Shown: piece after piece, positions 1 to 8,802 of the stretch
Position numbering within the stretch: the first letter of the stretch is position 1
Layout of the letters: every line of letters begins with the position of its first letter
From: Microbacterium sp. T32
Lineage (GTDB): Bacteria; Actinomycetota; Actinomycetes; Actinomycetales; Microbacteriaceae
Assembly: GCF_001619615.1 (NCBI RefSeq)
Contig: NZ_LQQP01000013.1
Location: forward strand, 1 to 59,387
Direction of reading: 5' to 3'
DNA: 59,387 nucleotides
Program-made: the position numbers and the translations under genes
Notes under the pieces: generated by a model
The model's input: only the letters and a program-made list of their open reading frames with translations
What the model was told of the DNA's origin: nothing
Databases searched by the model: none

Positions 1-1
1 C

Positions 2-277
2 GCGCTGCCGCCGATCCCCGCCGACGCCGACGGGGTCTGCCTCGTCGAGGGCGGTCGACCCCAGTGGCTCACGGGCCGCTACCGGGCCGCGGCGCTGCGG
101 GAGGTGGCATCCACGATTCCGGACGGAGGACGGGATGCCGCGATGCGGACGCTCCTCGGAAGCTTGCGGATCGCGTTCGTCGACGCGCCCGCGGCGCTGT
201 CGCGCGACATCGACACGTGGGACGATCTGACGGCGGCCGGAGGCTCGGCCGCGAGCGAGCCCGAGGAGGAGCCGTGA
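2..277 (+). CDS. mobA: MobA-like molybdenum cofactor guanylyltransferase, C-terminal part (5' end outside window)
   Basis: Only the last 91 codons are present; the frame is open at the left edge and ends with TGA at 275-277. The visible piece carries the block RPQWLTGRYR and a C-terminal DIDTWDDL, which resembles the end of NTP-transferase proteins of the MobA type, where the final Asp-rich motif follows the predicted acceptor domain. MobA attaches GMP to molybdopterin in the cytoplasm. The stop overlaps the GTG start of the next gene by 4 bp (GTGA), so the two are probably translationally coupled. The following DUF6457 gene is a common neighbour of mobA in actinobacteria, which supports the call. 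The catalytic N-terminus cannot be inspected, so a generic nucleotidyltransferase remains possible. Confidence 0.7.
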   Translation, partial: ALPPIPADADGVCLVEGGRPQWLTGRYRAAALREVASTIPDGGRDAAMRTLLGSLRIAFVDAPAALSRDIDTWDDLTAAGGSAASEPEEEP

Positions 278-543
278 CCGAATCCCGCACCCTGCCGCCC
301 GAGGCCCTGAACGAGTGGAGCGCGGCGCTCGCCGAGCGCTTCGGGCTCGCGGAGGGCGATGTGCCGATCGCGCTGGTCCTCGACCTGGCGCGCGACGTCG
401 CGAACGGCGTGGCGCGGCCCGCCGCCCCGTTGAGCGCGTTCGTCGCGGGCCTCGCCGCGGGCCGCGCCGGGGGCACGCCTGCCGACACCGAGGCCGCGGT
501 CGCCGCGGTCGTCGAGTTGGCGAAGGGCTGGAAGGCGGGCTGA
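274..543 (+). CDS. DUF6457 domain protein, partner of MobA
   Basis: An 89-residue protein starting at GTG 274, inside the stop of the mobA-like gene. The sequence PPEALNEWSAAL near the N-terminus followed by LDLARDVANGVARPAAPL and a glycine/alanine-rich helix matches the small DUF6457 family, which is encoded next to or fused with molybdenum-cofactor guanylyltransferases in actinobacteria. No catalytic residues or membrane segments are visible; it is probably an all-helical cytosolic accessory protein for molybdenum cofactor maturation. The function is inferred from context only. Confidence 0.8.
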   Translation: MTESRTLPPEALNEWSAALAERFGLAEGDVPIALVLDLARDVANGVARPAAPLSAFVAGLAAGRAGGTPADTEAAVAAVVELAKGWKAG

Positions 544-574
544 CGGCCCCACCGTCGGGCGGAGTTCTCGAGAG

Positions 575-608
575 ACACGCCGGGAGGCGGCCTTAGGCCG
601 CGGCGTGT
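575..608. terminator. Bidirectional hairpin between convergent genes
   Basis: ACACGCC (575-581) pairs with GGCGTGT (602-608), and inside it GCGGCC pairs with GGCCGC around a TTA loop. It lies between the DUF6457 stop and the stop of the leftward citrate-synthase fragment, so it can end transcription from both sides. There is no clear U-tract, as is usual in high-GC actinobacteria. Confidence 0.6.
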
Positions 609-648
609 CGGGCACGGACTCCGCGTGACGGCACGGCAGCGCGGGCGG

Positions 649-1268
649 TCACGGCCCCACATACTCCCCGCGCGGGCGCAGCCGCATCGCGGGCTCGGCG
701 TACTCGGCGGCGATGTGCGCGATCCACCCGGCCGTGCGGCCGACGACGAAGACGGTGGCCGCGGTGTCCTCCGGAAGTCGCGCCGCCGAGGCGAGGGCCG
801 CCAGCGCCAGATCCACGTTCGGCGCGAGGCGGGCGCGGTCGGCGACGACGTCCTGAAGTCGGCGCACGGCATCCATCGTCCCCTCGCCGTCGGGCAGAGT
901 GGCGAGGAGCGGGAACAGGGCGTCGGCCCGGTCGTCGACGCTGTCGTAGAGCGGATGACCGAACCCCGGGATGCCATTGCCCTCCTGCAGCGCTTCGGCC
1001 AGGGCCCGCTCCGGCTCCAGCCCGCGGCGCACCCGCGCCAGCAGGCGGGCGGTGCGGGTCGCCGCGGAGACGTGGAGCGGGGAATCGGCGGCGCCGAGCG
1101 CCGCGCTGACCGCGGCGTATCCGTCGGCGCGCGCGGAGGCCGCGACCCGCGCCGCGAAGGTCGACACCGCCAGGTCGTGGTCGATGAGCAGCACGAGAGC
1201 GGCGTTGACCGCCGCGACGACCGGGTCCGACGGAGCGGGGATCCAGGTCCCGGGAGGGATGCCACGGC
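649..1268 (-). pseudogene. Citrate synthase, C-terminal half only
   Basis: About 205 codons with clear citrate-synthase homology. Motifs include LLIDHDLAVSTFAARVA, then SPLH, PGFGHPLY and NVDLALAAL, which correspond to the two catalytic histidines and the catalytic aspartate of the family, and the usual C-terminal RLRPRGEYVGP. The family normally has about 370-420 residues; the N-terminal half (substrate entry and dimer helices) is absent. No credible start codon lies in this frame near the homology boundary, and the open frame upstream (to about 1431) is antisense to cupin coding. Directly upstream, in another frame, is an AraC-type cupin domain. I read this as a truncated or chimeric remnant; one missing base in the CCC/GGG run near 1250 would join the two frames into a fused protein. 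Confidence 0.7.
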
Positions 1269-1598
1269 CTCGGAGGGCGTGATCTCCGCGGTGACGACGA
1301 TGACCTCGGCGCCGGACTGCGACGAGAGGACGAGCGTGCGGCATCCGAGCGACATGGCCGCATCCCCCGCGAGGAGGGTGCGGCGGCCGCTGACGGAACG
1401 CCCGCCGCCGGTCGGGGCGTCGACCTGGCATCCGGTGCCGAGCGCGAGGTCGCCCGTGATCTCGCCTCGGTGGACGTACACGAAGGTCGTCGATCCGATC
1501 GGGAGCACGAGCTCTCCGCCCGCAGCGAGAGCGACGCGGCGGGACGAGCCCGTGCGCACGTCGAGGGTGTCGAGGGCGCGCTCCAGGGCGTCGGTCAT
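1260..1598 (-). pseudogene. AraC-type cupin (ligand-binding) domain fragment
   Basis: Starts at ATG 1598 with MTDALERALDTLDVRTGSS and continues for about 110 residues with the beta-rich pattern of AraC N-terminal cupin domains (ELVLP, FVYVHRGEI, RRTLLAGDA, AEVIVVTAEI). In full-length regulators of this kind a C-terminal helix-turn-helix pair follows; here recognisable coding stops at the GTGGCATCC sequence near 1260, where citrate-synthase coding begins in a different frame. The fragment keeps a good start, so a short protein may still be made, but a DNA-binding domain is missing. Single-domain cupin function cannot be excluded. Confidence 0.6.
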
Positions 1599-1655
1599 GC
1601 TTTCCCGAACGGTCCCGGGTCGCCGGGCATTCCGCGGGTGCGCTGCCGCCACCCG

Positions 1656-1714
1656 TTCAGTGTCCAAGACACGCGGATGCCACACAGCGCAGTCCGCGTG
1701 TCTTGGACACTGAA
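1656..1714. repeat. Family A palindrome, copy A1
   Basis: A perfect 22-bp inverted repeat: the left arm begins TTCAGTGTCCAAGACACG (1656-1677) and the right arm is its reverse complement (1693-1714), with a 15-nt loop. Each arm contains the smaller palindrome GTGTCCAAGACAC. It sits in the gap between the small membrane-protein gene and the cupin fragment (both leftward). Confidence 0.95.
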
Positions 1715-1777
1715 TCCGGGCTCTGCGCCTCACGTCCTGACGACACTCGGCGGTCGACCCTGCCGGTCTGCGCGCCC

Positions 1778-1834
1778 CAGTGTCCAAGACACGCGGATGC
1801 CAAGGCATCCCGTCCGCGTGTTGTGGACACCGAA
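1778..1834. repeat. Family A palindrome, copy A2
   Basis: Second copy 64 bp after A1. Left arm CAGTGTCCAAGACACGCGGA; the right arm reads TCCGCGTGTTGTGGACAC, with one change that is not compensated in the left arm. The loop contains GGCATCC. A1 and A2 form a doublet. Confidence 0.9.
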
Positions 1835-1866
1835 CGGGCACACGGCGCCCTGCCCGGCGCGGGACC

Positions 1867-2241
1867 TCAGGAGAGGAAGCTCGCGCCGCTGAACAGGCCG
1901 ATCGCGATCGACAGCAGGAACGCGGCGACGCCCGAGATGAAGCCGGCGGCGGCGAGTTCGCGCGCCATGCGCGCGTTCAGACTCAGGATGCCGAGCACGA
2001 ACGACACCACCGCGAGCGCCCAGATGCCGATCTGGATCCACAGGAACTGGTCGAGCTCGGCGACCGCACTCACCGAGACGAGGAAGAAGTGCCAGGCCAC
2101 CACGATCACGCCCGTGACCACCGCGATGATCGACACCGCGCGCAGGTCGCCCTTCGGCGTCGGGGGTGCCGGGGGCTCCTTCCGCGGCGGCACGTTCAGC
2201 CCCGGCTCGAGGGAGTCGGGGAGTTCGTCGTCGGCGGGCAT
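1867..2241 (-). CDS. Small integral membrane protein
   Basis: A 124-residue protein from ATG 2241. The N-terminal 30 residues are acidic and then proline-rich (PPRKEPPAPPTPKG). Three hydrophobic segments follow at about residues 34-56, 66-86 and 98-122, so the protein is an inner-membrane protein with three predicted helices ending right at the C-terminus. I do not recognise a named family. It is divergent from the DUF429 gene at 2308 with a 66-bp shared upstream region, and its 3' side carries the A1/A2 palindrome doublet. Confidence 0.8.
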   Translation of the reverse strand: MPADDELPDSLEPGLNVPPRKEPPAPPTPKGDLRAVSIIAVVTGVIVVAWHFFLVSVSAVAELDQFLWIQIGIWALAVVSFVLGILSLNARMARELAAAGFISGVAAFLLSIAIGLFSGASFLS

Positions 2242-2295
2242 GGGTCGATCCTCCCAGGTTCGCGGGGCGCGGGCCACGACGTCGGACGCCCCGCG

Positions 2296-2301
2296 TAGCC
2301 T
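2296..2301 (+). promoter_or_regulatory. -10 box TAGCCT of a leaderless promoter
   Basis: TAGCCT ends 6 nt before the ATG at 2308, and no Shine-Dalgarno sequence intervenes. This spacing places the transcription start at or next to the start codon. Confidence 0.55.
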
Positions 2302-2307
2302 GCGGGG

Positions 2308-3054
2308 ATGAGAACGATCGGCGTCGACCTCGCCGCAGGGGTTCCCGGCACCGCGCTCGCCGAGATCGTGTGGTCGTCGGGCGGGGCGCGCCTCGTGCGG
2401 CTCACGGTGGGGGTCGATGACGCCGGGATCGTGGCATCCATCGGCCAAGACGGCTGGCTCGGACTCGATTGTCCGCTCGGGTGGCCCGACGCGTTCGTCG
2501 ACTTCGTCCAGGCCCACCACGGGGGCACCGCGCCCGCGCTCGGCGAGGTCGACGGCGGAGCCGACTGGCGCCGTGGCCTCGTCTACCGCCGCACCGACGC
2601 CGTCGTGCGCGACCGCATCGGCCGCTGGCCGTTGAGCGTCTCGACCGACCGCCTCGGAGTCACGGCCCTGCGCGGAGCCGGACTCCTCCGCCGACTCGCG
2701 GCCGGCGGCTTCCCGGTCGACCGTGCCGCTGAGGGCCGCCTGTTCGAGGTGTATCCCGGCGGCGCACTGAGGATCTGGGGCTTCGACACCACGAAATACC
2801 GAGTGGATGCCACCCGCCGGGCGACTCTGCTCGCGGTGCTGCAGCAGCGGGCGCCGTGGTTCGACGTCGGCGAGTTCGCGGCGCTCGCCGTGGCATCCGC
2901 CGACGCGTTCGACGCGGTGATCGCGGCCCTCGCGACGCGCGCTGCCGCGACGGGCCGTTTCGTCCGGCCCGGGCCCGGCGATCTCGAGGTCGCGCGGCGC
3001 GAGGGGTGGGTGGCTCTGCCGGAGGGGGAGTTCGAGGAGCTCGCGCGGCCCTGA
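2308..3054 (+). CDS. DUF429 family protein (predicted RNase H-like fold)
   Basis: A 248-residue protein. The N-terminus MRTIGVDLAAG and the later LGLDCPLGWPDAFVDFV give the two acidic strands expected for the RNase H/actin-like fold of DUF429, and FEVYPGGALRIWG followed by SADAFDAVIAAL matches the family's C-terminal blocks. DUF429 members are soluble predicted nucleases without an established substrate. Start ATG 2308 is leaderless (TAGCCT 6 nt upstream). Its stop codon is embedded in a hairpin shared with the convergent SDR gene. The family call is strong, the function unknown. Confidence 0.85.
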   Translation: MRTIGVDLAAGVPGTALAEIVWSSGGARLVRLTVGVDDAGIVASIGQDGWLGLDCPLGWPDAFVDFVQAHHGGTAPALGEVDGGADWRRGLVYRRTDAVVRDRIGRWPLSVSTDRLGVTALRGAGLLRRLAAGGFPVDRAAEGRLFEVYPGGALRIWGFDTTKYRVDATRRATLLAVLQQRAPWFDVGEFAALAVASADAFDAVIAALATRAAATGRFVRPGPGDLEVARREGWVALPEGEFEELARP

Positions 3055-3078
3055 CCCGTCAACGGGCGCGGGCCGCGC
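3043..3078. terminator. Hairpin overlapping the DUF429 stop codon
   Basis: GCGCGGCCC (3043-3051) pairs perfectly with GGGCCGCGC (3070-3078) across an 18-nt loop. It covers the end of the DUF429 gene and lies just beyond the stop of the convergent SDR gene, so it may serve both. Confidence 0.5.
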
Positions 3079-3089
3079 GGCATCCGGGA

Positions 3090-3842
3090 TCAGGAGGCAG
3101 TGTAGCCGCCGTCGACCAGGTGGTAGCTGCCCGTGATGAAGCTCGCGGCGTCGCTGGCGAGGAAGGCGATGAGGTTCGCGACCTCGTCGGGCTTGCCGAG
3201 GCGGCCGATGGGGTGCTTGCTCACGAGGAATTCCTTGACGTCGTCGCCGACGGCGTCGAGCAGCGGGGTGTCGATGAAGCCGGGTCCCACGGAGTTCACG
3301 CGGACGCCCTGGGCCGAGTACTCCAGCGCGGCGTTCTTCGTCATGCCCACGACCGCGTGCTTGGCGGTCACATAGGCGGGGGAGGTGGCGAAGCCGACGC
3401 TGCCGAGGATCGACGCGACGTTCACGACCGAGCCGCCGCCGTTGGCGAGGATCGAGGGGATCTGCGCGCGCATGTTGCGGAACACGGCGTTGAGGTTGAT
3501 CGCGATGACCTTGTCCCACGCTTCGTCGGTGTACTCCGCGGTCGGGGCGGCGGCGCCACCGATGCCGGCGTTGTTCACGCCGATGCGGAGCGGCGCGAGG
3601 GTGTTCGCGAGCTCGACGGACGACGCGATCCACGCGACGTCGGTGGCGTCGCCGACCGAGGCCTCGGCCGTGCCGCCGGCGGCACGGATCTCCTCGACGA
3701 CCTTGTGGGCGTGGTCGGCGTTGAGATCGTTGACGACCACGGCGGCGCCGTTCTGGGCCAGCAGCAGGGCGGTCGAGCGCCCGATTCCGCTGCCCGCTCC
3801 CGTCACGATCGCCGAACGGTTCGCTACGTCGTACTGAGCCAT
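3090..3842 (-). CDS. SDR family NAD(P)-dependent oxidoreductase
   Basis: A 250-residue classical short-chain dehydrogenase/reductase. The cofactor motif TGAGSGIG is at residues about 14-21, NNAG at about 92, and the catalytic block has Ser in NVASILGS and the YVTAK (Tyr-x-x-x-Lys) motif. The C-terminus ITGSYHLVDGGYTAS is the standard family ending. The acidic VVVNDLNA after the second strand suggests NAD preference. The substrate is not predictable; glucose 1-dehydrogenase-like and 3-oxoacyl reductase-like relatives share this layout. The start at 3842 is preceded by GGGAAGAAGG as ribosome binding site. A -10-like TAGGCT on the minus strand (3911-3916) would give a leader of roughly 60 nt. 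Confidence 0.9.
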   Translation of the reverse strand: MAQYDVANRSAIVTGAGSGIGRSTALLLAQNGAAVVVNDLNADHAHKVVEEIRAAGGTAEASVGDATDVAWIASSVELANTLAPLRIGVNNAGIGGAAAPTAEYTDEAWDKVIAINLNAVFRNMRAQIPSILANGGGSVVNVASILGSVGFATSPAYVTAKHAVVGMTKNAALEYSAQGVRVNSVGPGFIDTPLLDAVGDDVKEFLVSKHPIGRLGKPDEVANLIAFLASDAASFITGSYHLVDGGYTAS

Positions 3843-4064
3843 GGGTGGCCTTCTTCCCGGGCGGGCGCGGTGCCGGGAGATCTTCTCGGACGGTCCGTCC
3901 TCGTGCTTCGAGCCTACCCCTCCGGTGGGTGATGAATGCGCGTGAATGGAATTTGGGCCGGGTGCAAGAACCCCTGCGGTGTGGGGTGCGGGGGCGGCAC
4001 GCGTCGCGGGTGCACGGCATAACCTCCGTGATTCGCGCCGGGTCCGTGGCATCCGGTCGCTCCT

Positions 4065-4172
4065 GGCTGAGTGTGCGCAGATCGCTGAGGTTGCGCGGAT
4101 CGCGGAGGTTGCACAGACCGCTGAGCGTGCGCAGATCGCGGAGGTTGCGCGGATCGCGGAGGTTGCGCGGCC
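4065..4172. repeat. Family E: six tandem 18-bp units
   Basis: Six imperfect copies of an 18-bp unit of the type CGCTGAGGTTGCGCGGAT run from 4065 to 4172. They fill part of the 390-bp non-coding stretch between the divergent SDR (start 3842) and ArsR (start 4233) genes; the rest of the stretch (3843-4064, 4173-4218) shows only the presumed SDR leader and promoter and nothing else I can name. The same unit recurs at 6290-6424. There are no spacers, so this is not CRISPR. Confidence 0.9.
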
Positions 4173-4225
4173 AGGACTTCGCGGGCACTGATCCCTTGCC
4201 GCCGCCCGCCACCGCTGCTAACGTG

Positions 4226-4239
4226 CAACCAAATGGTTG
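4226..4239. promoter_or_regulatory. ArsR-type operator overlapping the start codon, with upstream -10 box
   Basis: CAACCA (4226-4231) and TGGTTG (4234-4239) form a perfect inverted repeat across the ATG at 4233. TAACGT at 4219-4224 is a -10 candidate 8 nt before the ATG, so the mRNA is probably leaderless and the operator covers the transcription start. Autorepression by the ArsR protein is the natural reading. Confidence 0.65.
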
Positions 4240-4607
4240 AACGATTGGCTCCCACCGACGCCGACATCGACCGCGTGTTCCACGCGCTGGCCGATGCGAC
4301 GCGGCGCGACATCGTCCGGCGCACGCTCGTCGCCGAGCAATCGGTGTCGGCGCTCGCCGCGGGGTATGCGATGTCGTTCGCGGCGGTCTCGAAGCACATC
4401 GGCGTGCTCGTCGAGGCCGGCCTCGTCCGCAAGCGCGCCGAGGGGAGGGAGCGTCTCGTGAGCGCCGAACCCGCGGCCATCGCGCACGTGCAGCGCCTCC
4501 TCCGCTCGTACGAAGACCTCTGGCGCGGGCGCATCGACCGCCTCGACGCCCTGTTCGCCGAAGAAGCCGAAGACCCGGATGCCGCGGCATCCAGCCAGCC
4601 GAACTGA
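4233..4607 (+). CDS. ArsR-family HTH regulator
   Basis: A 124-residue winged-helix protein. HALADATRRDIVRRTL at the N-terminus, recognition helix MSFAAVSKHIGVLVEAGLV and the wing RKRAEGRERLVS define the ArsR/SmtB fold. The metal-binding ELCVCDL-type motif is absent, as in the subclass encoded beside AHSA1/SRPBCC proteins. The gene is followed after 18 bp by such a protein, so the pair is a typical ArsR-SRPBCC operon whose inducer is unknown. A perfect inverted repeat over its own start codon is the probable operator. Confidence 0.9.
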   Translation: MVERLAPTDADIDRVFHALADATRRDIVRRTLVAEQSVSALAAGYAMSFAAVSKHIGVLVEAGLVRKRAEGRERLVSAEPAAIAHVQRLLRSYEDLWRGRIDRLDALFAEEAEDPDAAASSQPN

Positions 4608-4625
4608 GAAACGAAGGAGTCCCTC

Positions 4626-5603
4626 ATGCCCGTCACCTCCGTCGAGACCGACGCCGAAGCGCTCACGCTGACCCTCATCGCCGACTTCCCGGTCGGCCCC
4701 GAGCGGCTGTGGGCGGTGTTCAGCGATCCGCGGCAGCTCGAGCGGGTGTGGGGTCCTCCCGGCTGGCCGTCGACTTTCGGCTCGTTCGACTTCACGCCCG
4801 GCGGGCGCGCGACCTACCGCATGACCTCGCCGACGGGGGAGCGGGCGAACGGCCGCTGGGAGTTCGTGTCGATCGACCCGCCGCGCGGGTACGAGGTCAT
4901 CGACTCCTTCGCCGACGACGACGGCGAGCCGATCGACACGATGCCGGCGATGCGCATGACGTTGACGTTCGAGGCGACGCCCGAGGGCTCGCGCCTCACG
5001 AGCGTTTCGCGCTTCGCGTCGACCGAGGCGCTCGAGCAGGTCGTAGCCATGGGCGTCGTCGAGGGCTCGACCCTGGCGATGAACCAGCTCGACATCGTGG
5101 TGCAGGACCTCCGCGACTACGCGCAGGGCAAGGGCACGCAGCTCGAGGTGCTGAGCGACCAGCACGTGCGGATCACGCGGCTGATCGACGGTCCGCGCGA
5201 CCTCGTGTGGCGCGCGCACACCGACCCCGACCTGATGCGGCGTTGGCTGCTCGGCCCCGACGGCTGGCGCATGACGGTGTGCGAGATCGGCGACACCGTC
5301 GGTGCGACCTACCGCACCGCGTGGGAGCCCGAGGAGGGGACCCCGGGCGAGGGCTTCGGCTTCGACGGCGAGGTGCTGTACGTCGAAGCACCGCGACGGG
5401 TGGTCCAGACCGAGCACATGACCGGCACCGACTTCCCGTCCACGACGAACGACCTCTCGCTCTACGAGGAGGACGGCGTCACGCTGTTGACGCTGCTCAT
5501 CGAGTATCCGGATGCCGCCACCCGCGACATGGTCCTCGCCACGGGCATGGTCGGCGGCATGGAGGACAGCTACCGGCGGCTCGAGGGCGTGCTCGTCGGC
5601 TGA
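4626..5603 (+). CDS. Double-domain SRPBCC (AHSA1-like) protein
   Basis: A 325-residue cytosolic protein made of two tandem AHSA1/START-like domains. Domain 1 spans about 10-160 (FPVGPERLWAVFSDP...GSTLAMNQLD), domain 2 about 170-325 (LIDGPRDLVWRAHTDPDLMRRW...MEDSYRRLEG). These domains form hydrophobic ligand cavities; in ArsR-linked operons they usually bind an unknown small molecule. Start ATG 4626 has GAAGGAG 6 nt upstream. It is co-transcribed with the ArsR gene. Most relatives have one domain, so this is an internal duplication or fusion. Confidence 0.88.
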   Translation: MPVTSVETDAEALTLTLIADFPVGPERLWAVFSDPRQLERVWGPPGWPSTFGSFDFTPGGRATYRMTSPTGERANGRWEFVSIDPPRGYEVIDSFADDDGEPIDTMPAMRMTLTFEATPEGSRLTSVSRFASTEALEQVVAMGVVEGSTLAMNQLDIVVQDLRDYAQGKGTQLEVLSDQHVRITRLIDGPRDLVWRAHTDPDLMRRWLLGPDGWRMTVCEIGDTVGATYRTAWEPEEGTPGEGFGFDGEVLYVEAPRRVVQTEHMTGTDFPSTTNDLSLYEEDGVTLLTLLIEYPDAATRDMVLATGMVGGMEDSYRRLEGVLVG

Positions 5604-5607
5604 GGTC

Positions 5608-5723
5608 GTGGCATCCACGAGTCTCGGATGTTCGCAGGATCGCGCGAAGTTTGCAGAATTCGGGCTGGAATCTGCGAAGAACGCGGGATTCTGCGAGCTT
5701 CGGCCCGGATCCGTGGATGCCAC
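5608..5723. repeat. Nested palindrome (type D) between convergent genes
   Basis: Outer arms GTGGCATCCACG (5608-5619) and CGTGGATGCCAC (5712-5723) are perfect. Inside them CGAAGTTTGCAGAA (5645-5658) pairs with TTCTGCGAGCTTCG (5689-5702) at 12 of 14 positions. It occupies the whole gap between the convergent SRPBCC and DUF1801 genes and may work as a bidirectional terminator. Confidence 0.75.
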
Positions 5724-5737
5724 GCCCCGGCGCCGCG

Positions 5738-6181
5738 TCAGGCGGCCGGGGCCGCCCGGCGCACCAGCTCGCGGATCTTCTGCTCGACCTCGGGCGTGAC
5801 CTCGATCACGGCGTACGACACCGGCCACATGGGGCCGTCATCGAGCTGCGCCGTTTCGTCGAAGCTCACCGTGCCGTAGCGCGTCTTGAACTTCGACGCC
5901 GGCTGGTAGAACACCACGACCTTGCCGTCCTTCGCGTACGCGGGGAAGCCGTAGTAGGTCTTGGGCGTGAGGTGCGGAGCCTCCTCGAGCACGATGACGT
6001 GCACGCGTTCCGCGACCGCACGGTCGACGCCCTCGAGCTTGTCGATCGCCTCGAGGCACGCCTCGTTCTCCTTCTCCAGCTTCGCCGCACCCTTCAAGCC
6101 CTTCATGGCCTTGAGTTCTTCGGCGCGCTGTTTCATCGCCGCGCGTTCGTCGTCGCTGAATCCCGCTCCGTTTGCCGCCAT
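5738..6181 (-). CDS. DUF1801 / iron-chaperone-like protein
   Basis: A 147-residue soluble protein. The N-terminal third is a charged helix (ERAAMKQRAEELKAMKG); the C-terminal two thirds carry the DUF1801 pattern LTPKTYYGFPAYAKDGKVVVFY ... KTRYGTVSFDETAQLDDG. DUF1801 proteins have a frataxin-like fold and are sometimes labelled iron chaperones; the role here is not established. ATG 6181 was chosen over ATG 6190 because GGAAGG lies directly against the upstream ATG but at normal distance from 6181. The sufSU genes follow in the same orientation further upstream, which loosely fits iron handling. Confidence 0.8.
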   Translation of the reverse strand: MAANGAGFSDDERAAMKQRAEELKAMKGLKGAAKLEKENEACLEAIDKLEGVDRAVAERVHVIVLEEAPHLTPKTYYGFPAYAKDGKVVVFYQPASKFKTRYGTVSFDETAQLDDGPMWPVSYAVIEVTPEVEQKIRELVRRAAPAA

Positions 6182-6243
6182 GGCATCCATCCTTCCGACG
6201 TCGTCGCTCCGCAGGATAGCGCCGACCGGTTGCGCGGGGGAGG

Positions 6244-6424
6244 GCGCAAGGTTCGGGATCTGCGCTGCGTGAGTCGGCGGGGGCTGGATGCCGCTGAGGT
6301 TGTGCGGATTGCTGAGGTTGTGCGGCGCGGGTCGGACCGGGGCGCAAAGTCAGTGATCTGCGCTCGGTCAGCCAGGCGGGGCTGGATGCCGCTGAGGTTG
6401 TGCGGATTGCTGAGGTTGTGCGGC
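6244..6424. repeat. Family E: two ~98-bp direct repeats carrying the 18-bp unit
   Basis: Two copies begin at 6244 and 6342. Each has GCGCAA..GATCTGCGC followed by GGGGCTGGATGCC and two 18-bp units of the type GCTGAGGTTGTGCGGATT. The unit is the same as in the array at 4065-4172, and GATCTGCGCNNNNTCAGCC here is complementary to the start of that array. It fills the 268-bp gap between the DUF1801 start and the sufU stop. Confidence 0.85.
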
Positions 6425-6449
6425 CGGACAGGCGCACCGGCCGAGCGGG

Positions 6450-8155
<1,706 letters not shown>

Positions 8156-8216
8156 CGCGGCGGCGGGTGGGCCGGGGCTGGGTCCCAGGGGGGCGCTGAC
8201 CGGCGCCGGCGCCAGC

Positions 8217-8248
8217 CCCGCCCCGCGCCGGGCCCGCCCCGCGCCGGG
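8217..8248. repeat. 16-bp tandem duplication
   Basis: CCCGCCCCGCGCCGGG occurs twice back to back in the divergent gap between sufS and the gene at 8329. The rest of this 185-bp gap is GC-rich with no recognisable operator. Confidence 0.85.
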
Positions 8249-8328
8249 CCCGTGAGGAACCGCGCCGCGGCCGCACGGAAAGCGTCAGTGCCCCGGAGCC
8301 CCGGCCCCCGCGGGCGTAGACCGGATGC

Positions 8329-8802
8329 ATGACCCTCACCGCCCTTCTCCCCACCCTCCGCTCCAGCATCCCGGCCCCCTTCGACGCGACGGCCTGGCCC
8401 GCCGGCTCGACCCCCACGCTCGACGATGTCACCGTCCGCGCGGTGTCGATCGGCCGCTACGCCGACATCTGCGGCACGCCCTGCGTGTGCACGGGCCCCG
8501 CGGTGATCCCGGCGTCGGGAGGGGTGGCATCCACGATCCTGTCGACGACGGTGGTGGTGGCGACGGTGGTGGATGCCGAGCCCCGCACGCTGCGCATCGA
8601 CGCGTGCGTCGCGGGACTCGACGCGGTGTGGCGCGAGGCGCGTCTGCTCGGACGGGTGTCGCACGCGTACGACGAGCAATTCGCGATCGTCGACGCGCGC
8701 GGCGTGGCCGCAGGGAGCGTGATCCTTCCCGGGGACGTCCGGTCGGGGGACCGCGTCGCGTTCCCGTGCCCCGGATGCCACACCGTCGGCGAGGTCCGCT
8801 GA
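8329..8802 (+). CDS. Unrecognised Cys-containing protein
   Basis: A 157-residue soluble protein that I cannot place in a family. Two cysteine clusters stand out: CGTPCVC (residues about 50-56) and CPGC near the C-terminus, which could bind zinc or an Fe-S cluster together. The middle is beta-rich (TVVVATVVDAEPRTLRIDA) followed by a helical segment with VWREARLLGRVSHAYDEQFAIVDARG. ATG 8329 has TAGACC 6 nt upstream, so it is probably leaderless. A 38-codon ORF overlaps its stop codon. No signal peptide or membrane helix is seen. Coding is supported by codon use and by the clean frame. Confidence 0.65.
   Translation: MTLTALLPTLRSSIPAPFDATAWPAGSTPTLDDVTVRAVSIGRYADICGTPCVCTGPAVIPASGGVASTILSTTVVVATVVDAEPRTLRIDACVAGLDAVWREARLLGRVSHAYDEQFAIVDARGVAAGSVILPGDVRSGDRVAFPCPGCHTVGEVR

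Noticed and set aside
4065..4172. CRISPR array
   Set aside because: The 18-bp units are directly adjacent without spacers, and no cas gene is present.
69..4590. Very long minus-strand open frames (590 and 907 codons) across several genes
   Set aside because: They are stop-poor frames opposite or beside real genes in GC-rich DNA; only short parts match families, and composition is Arg/Pro/Ala-rich without domain structure.
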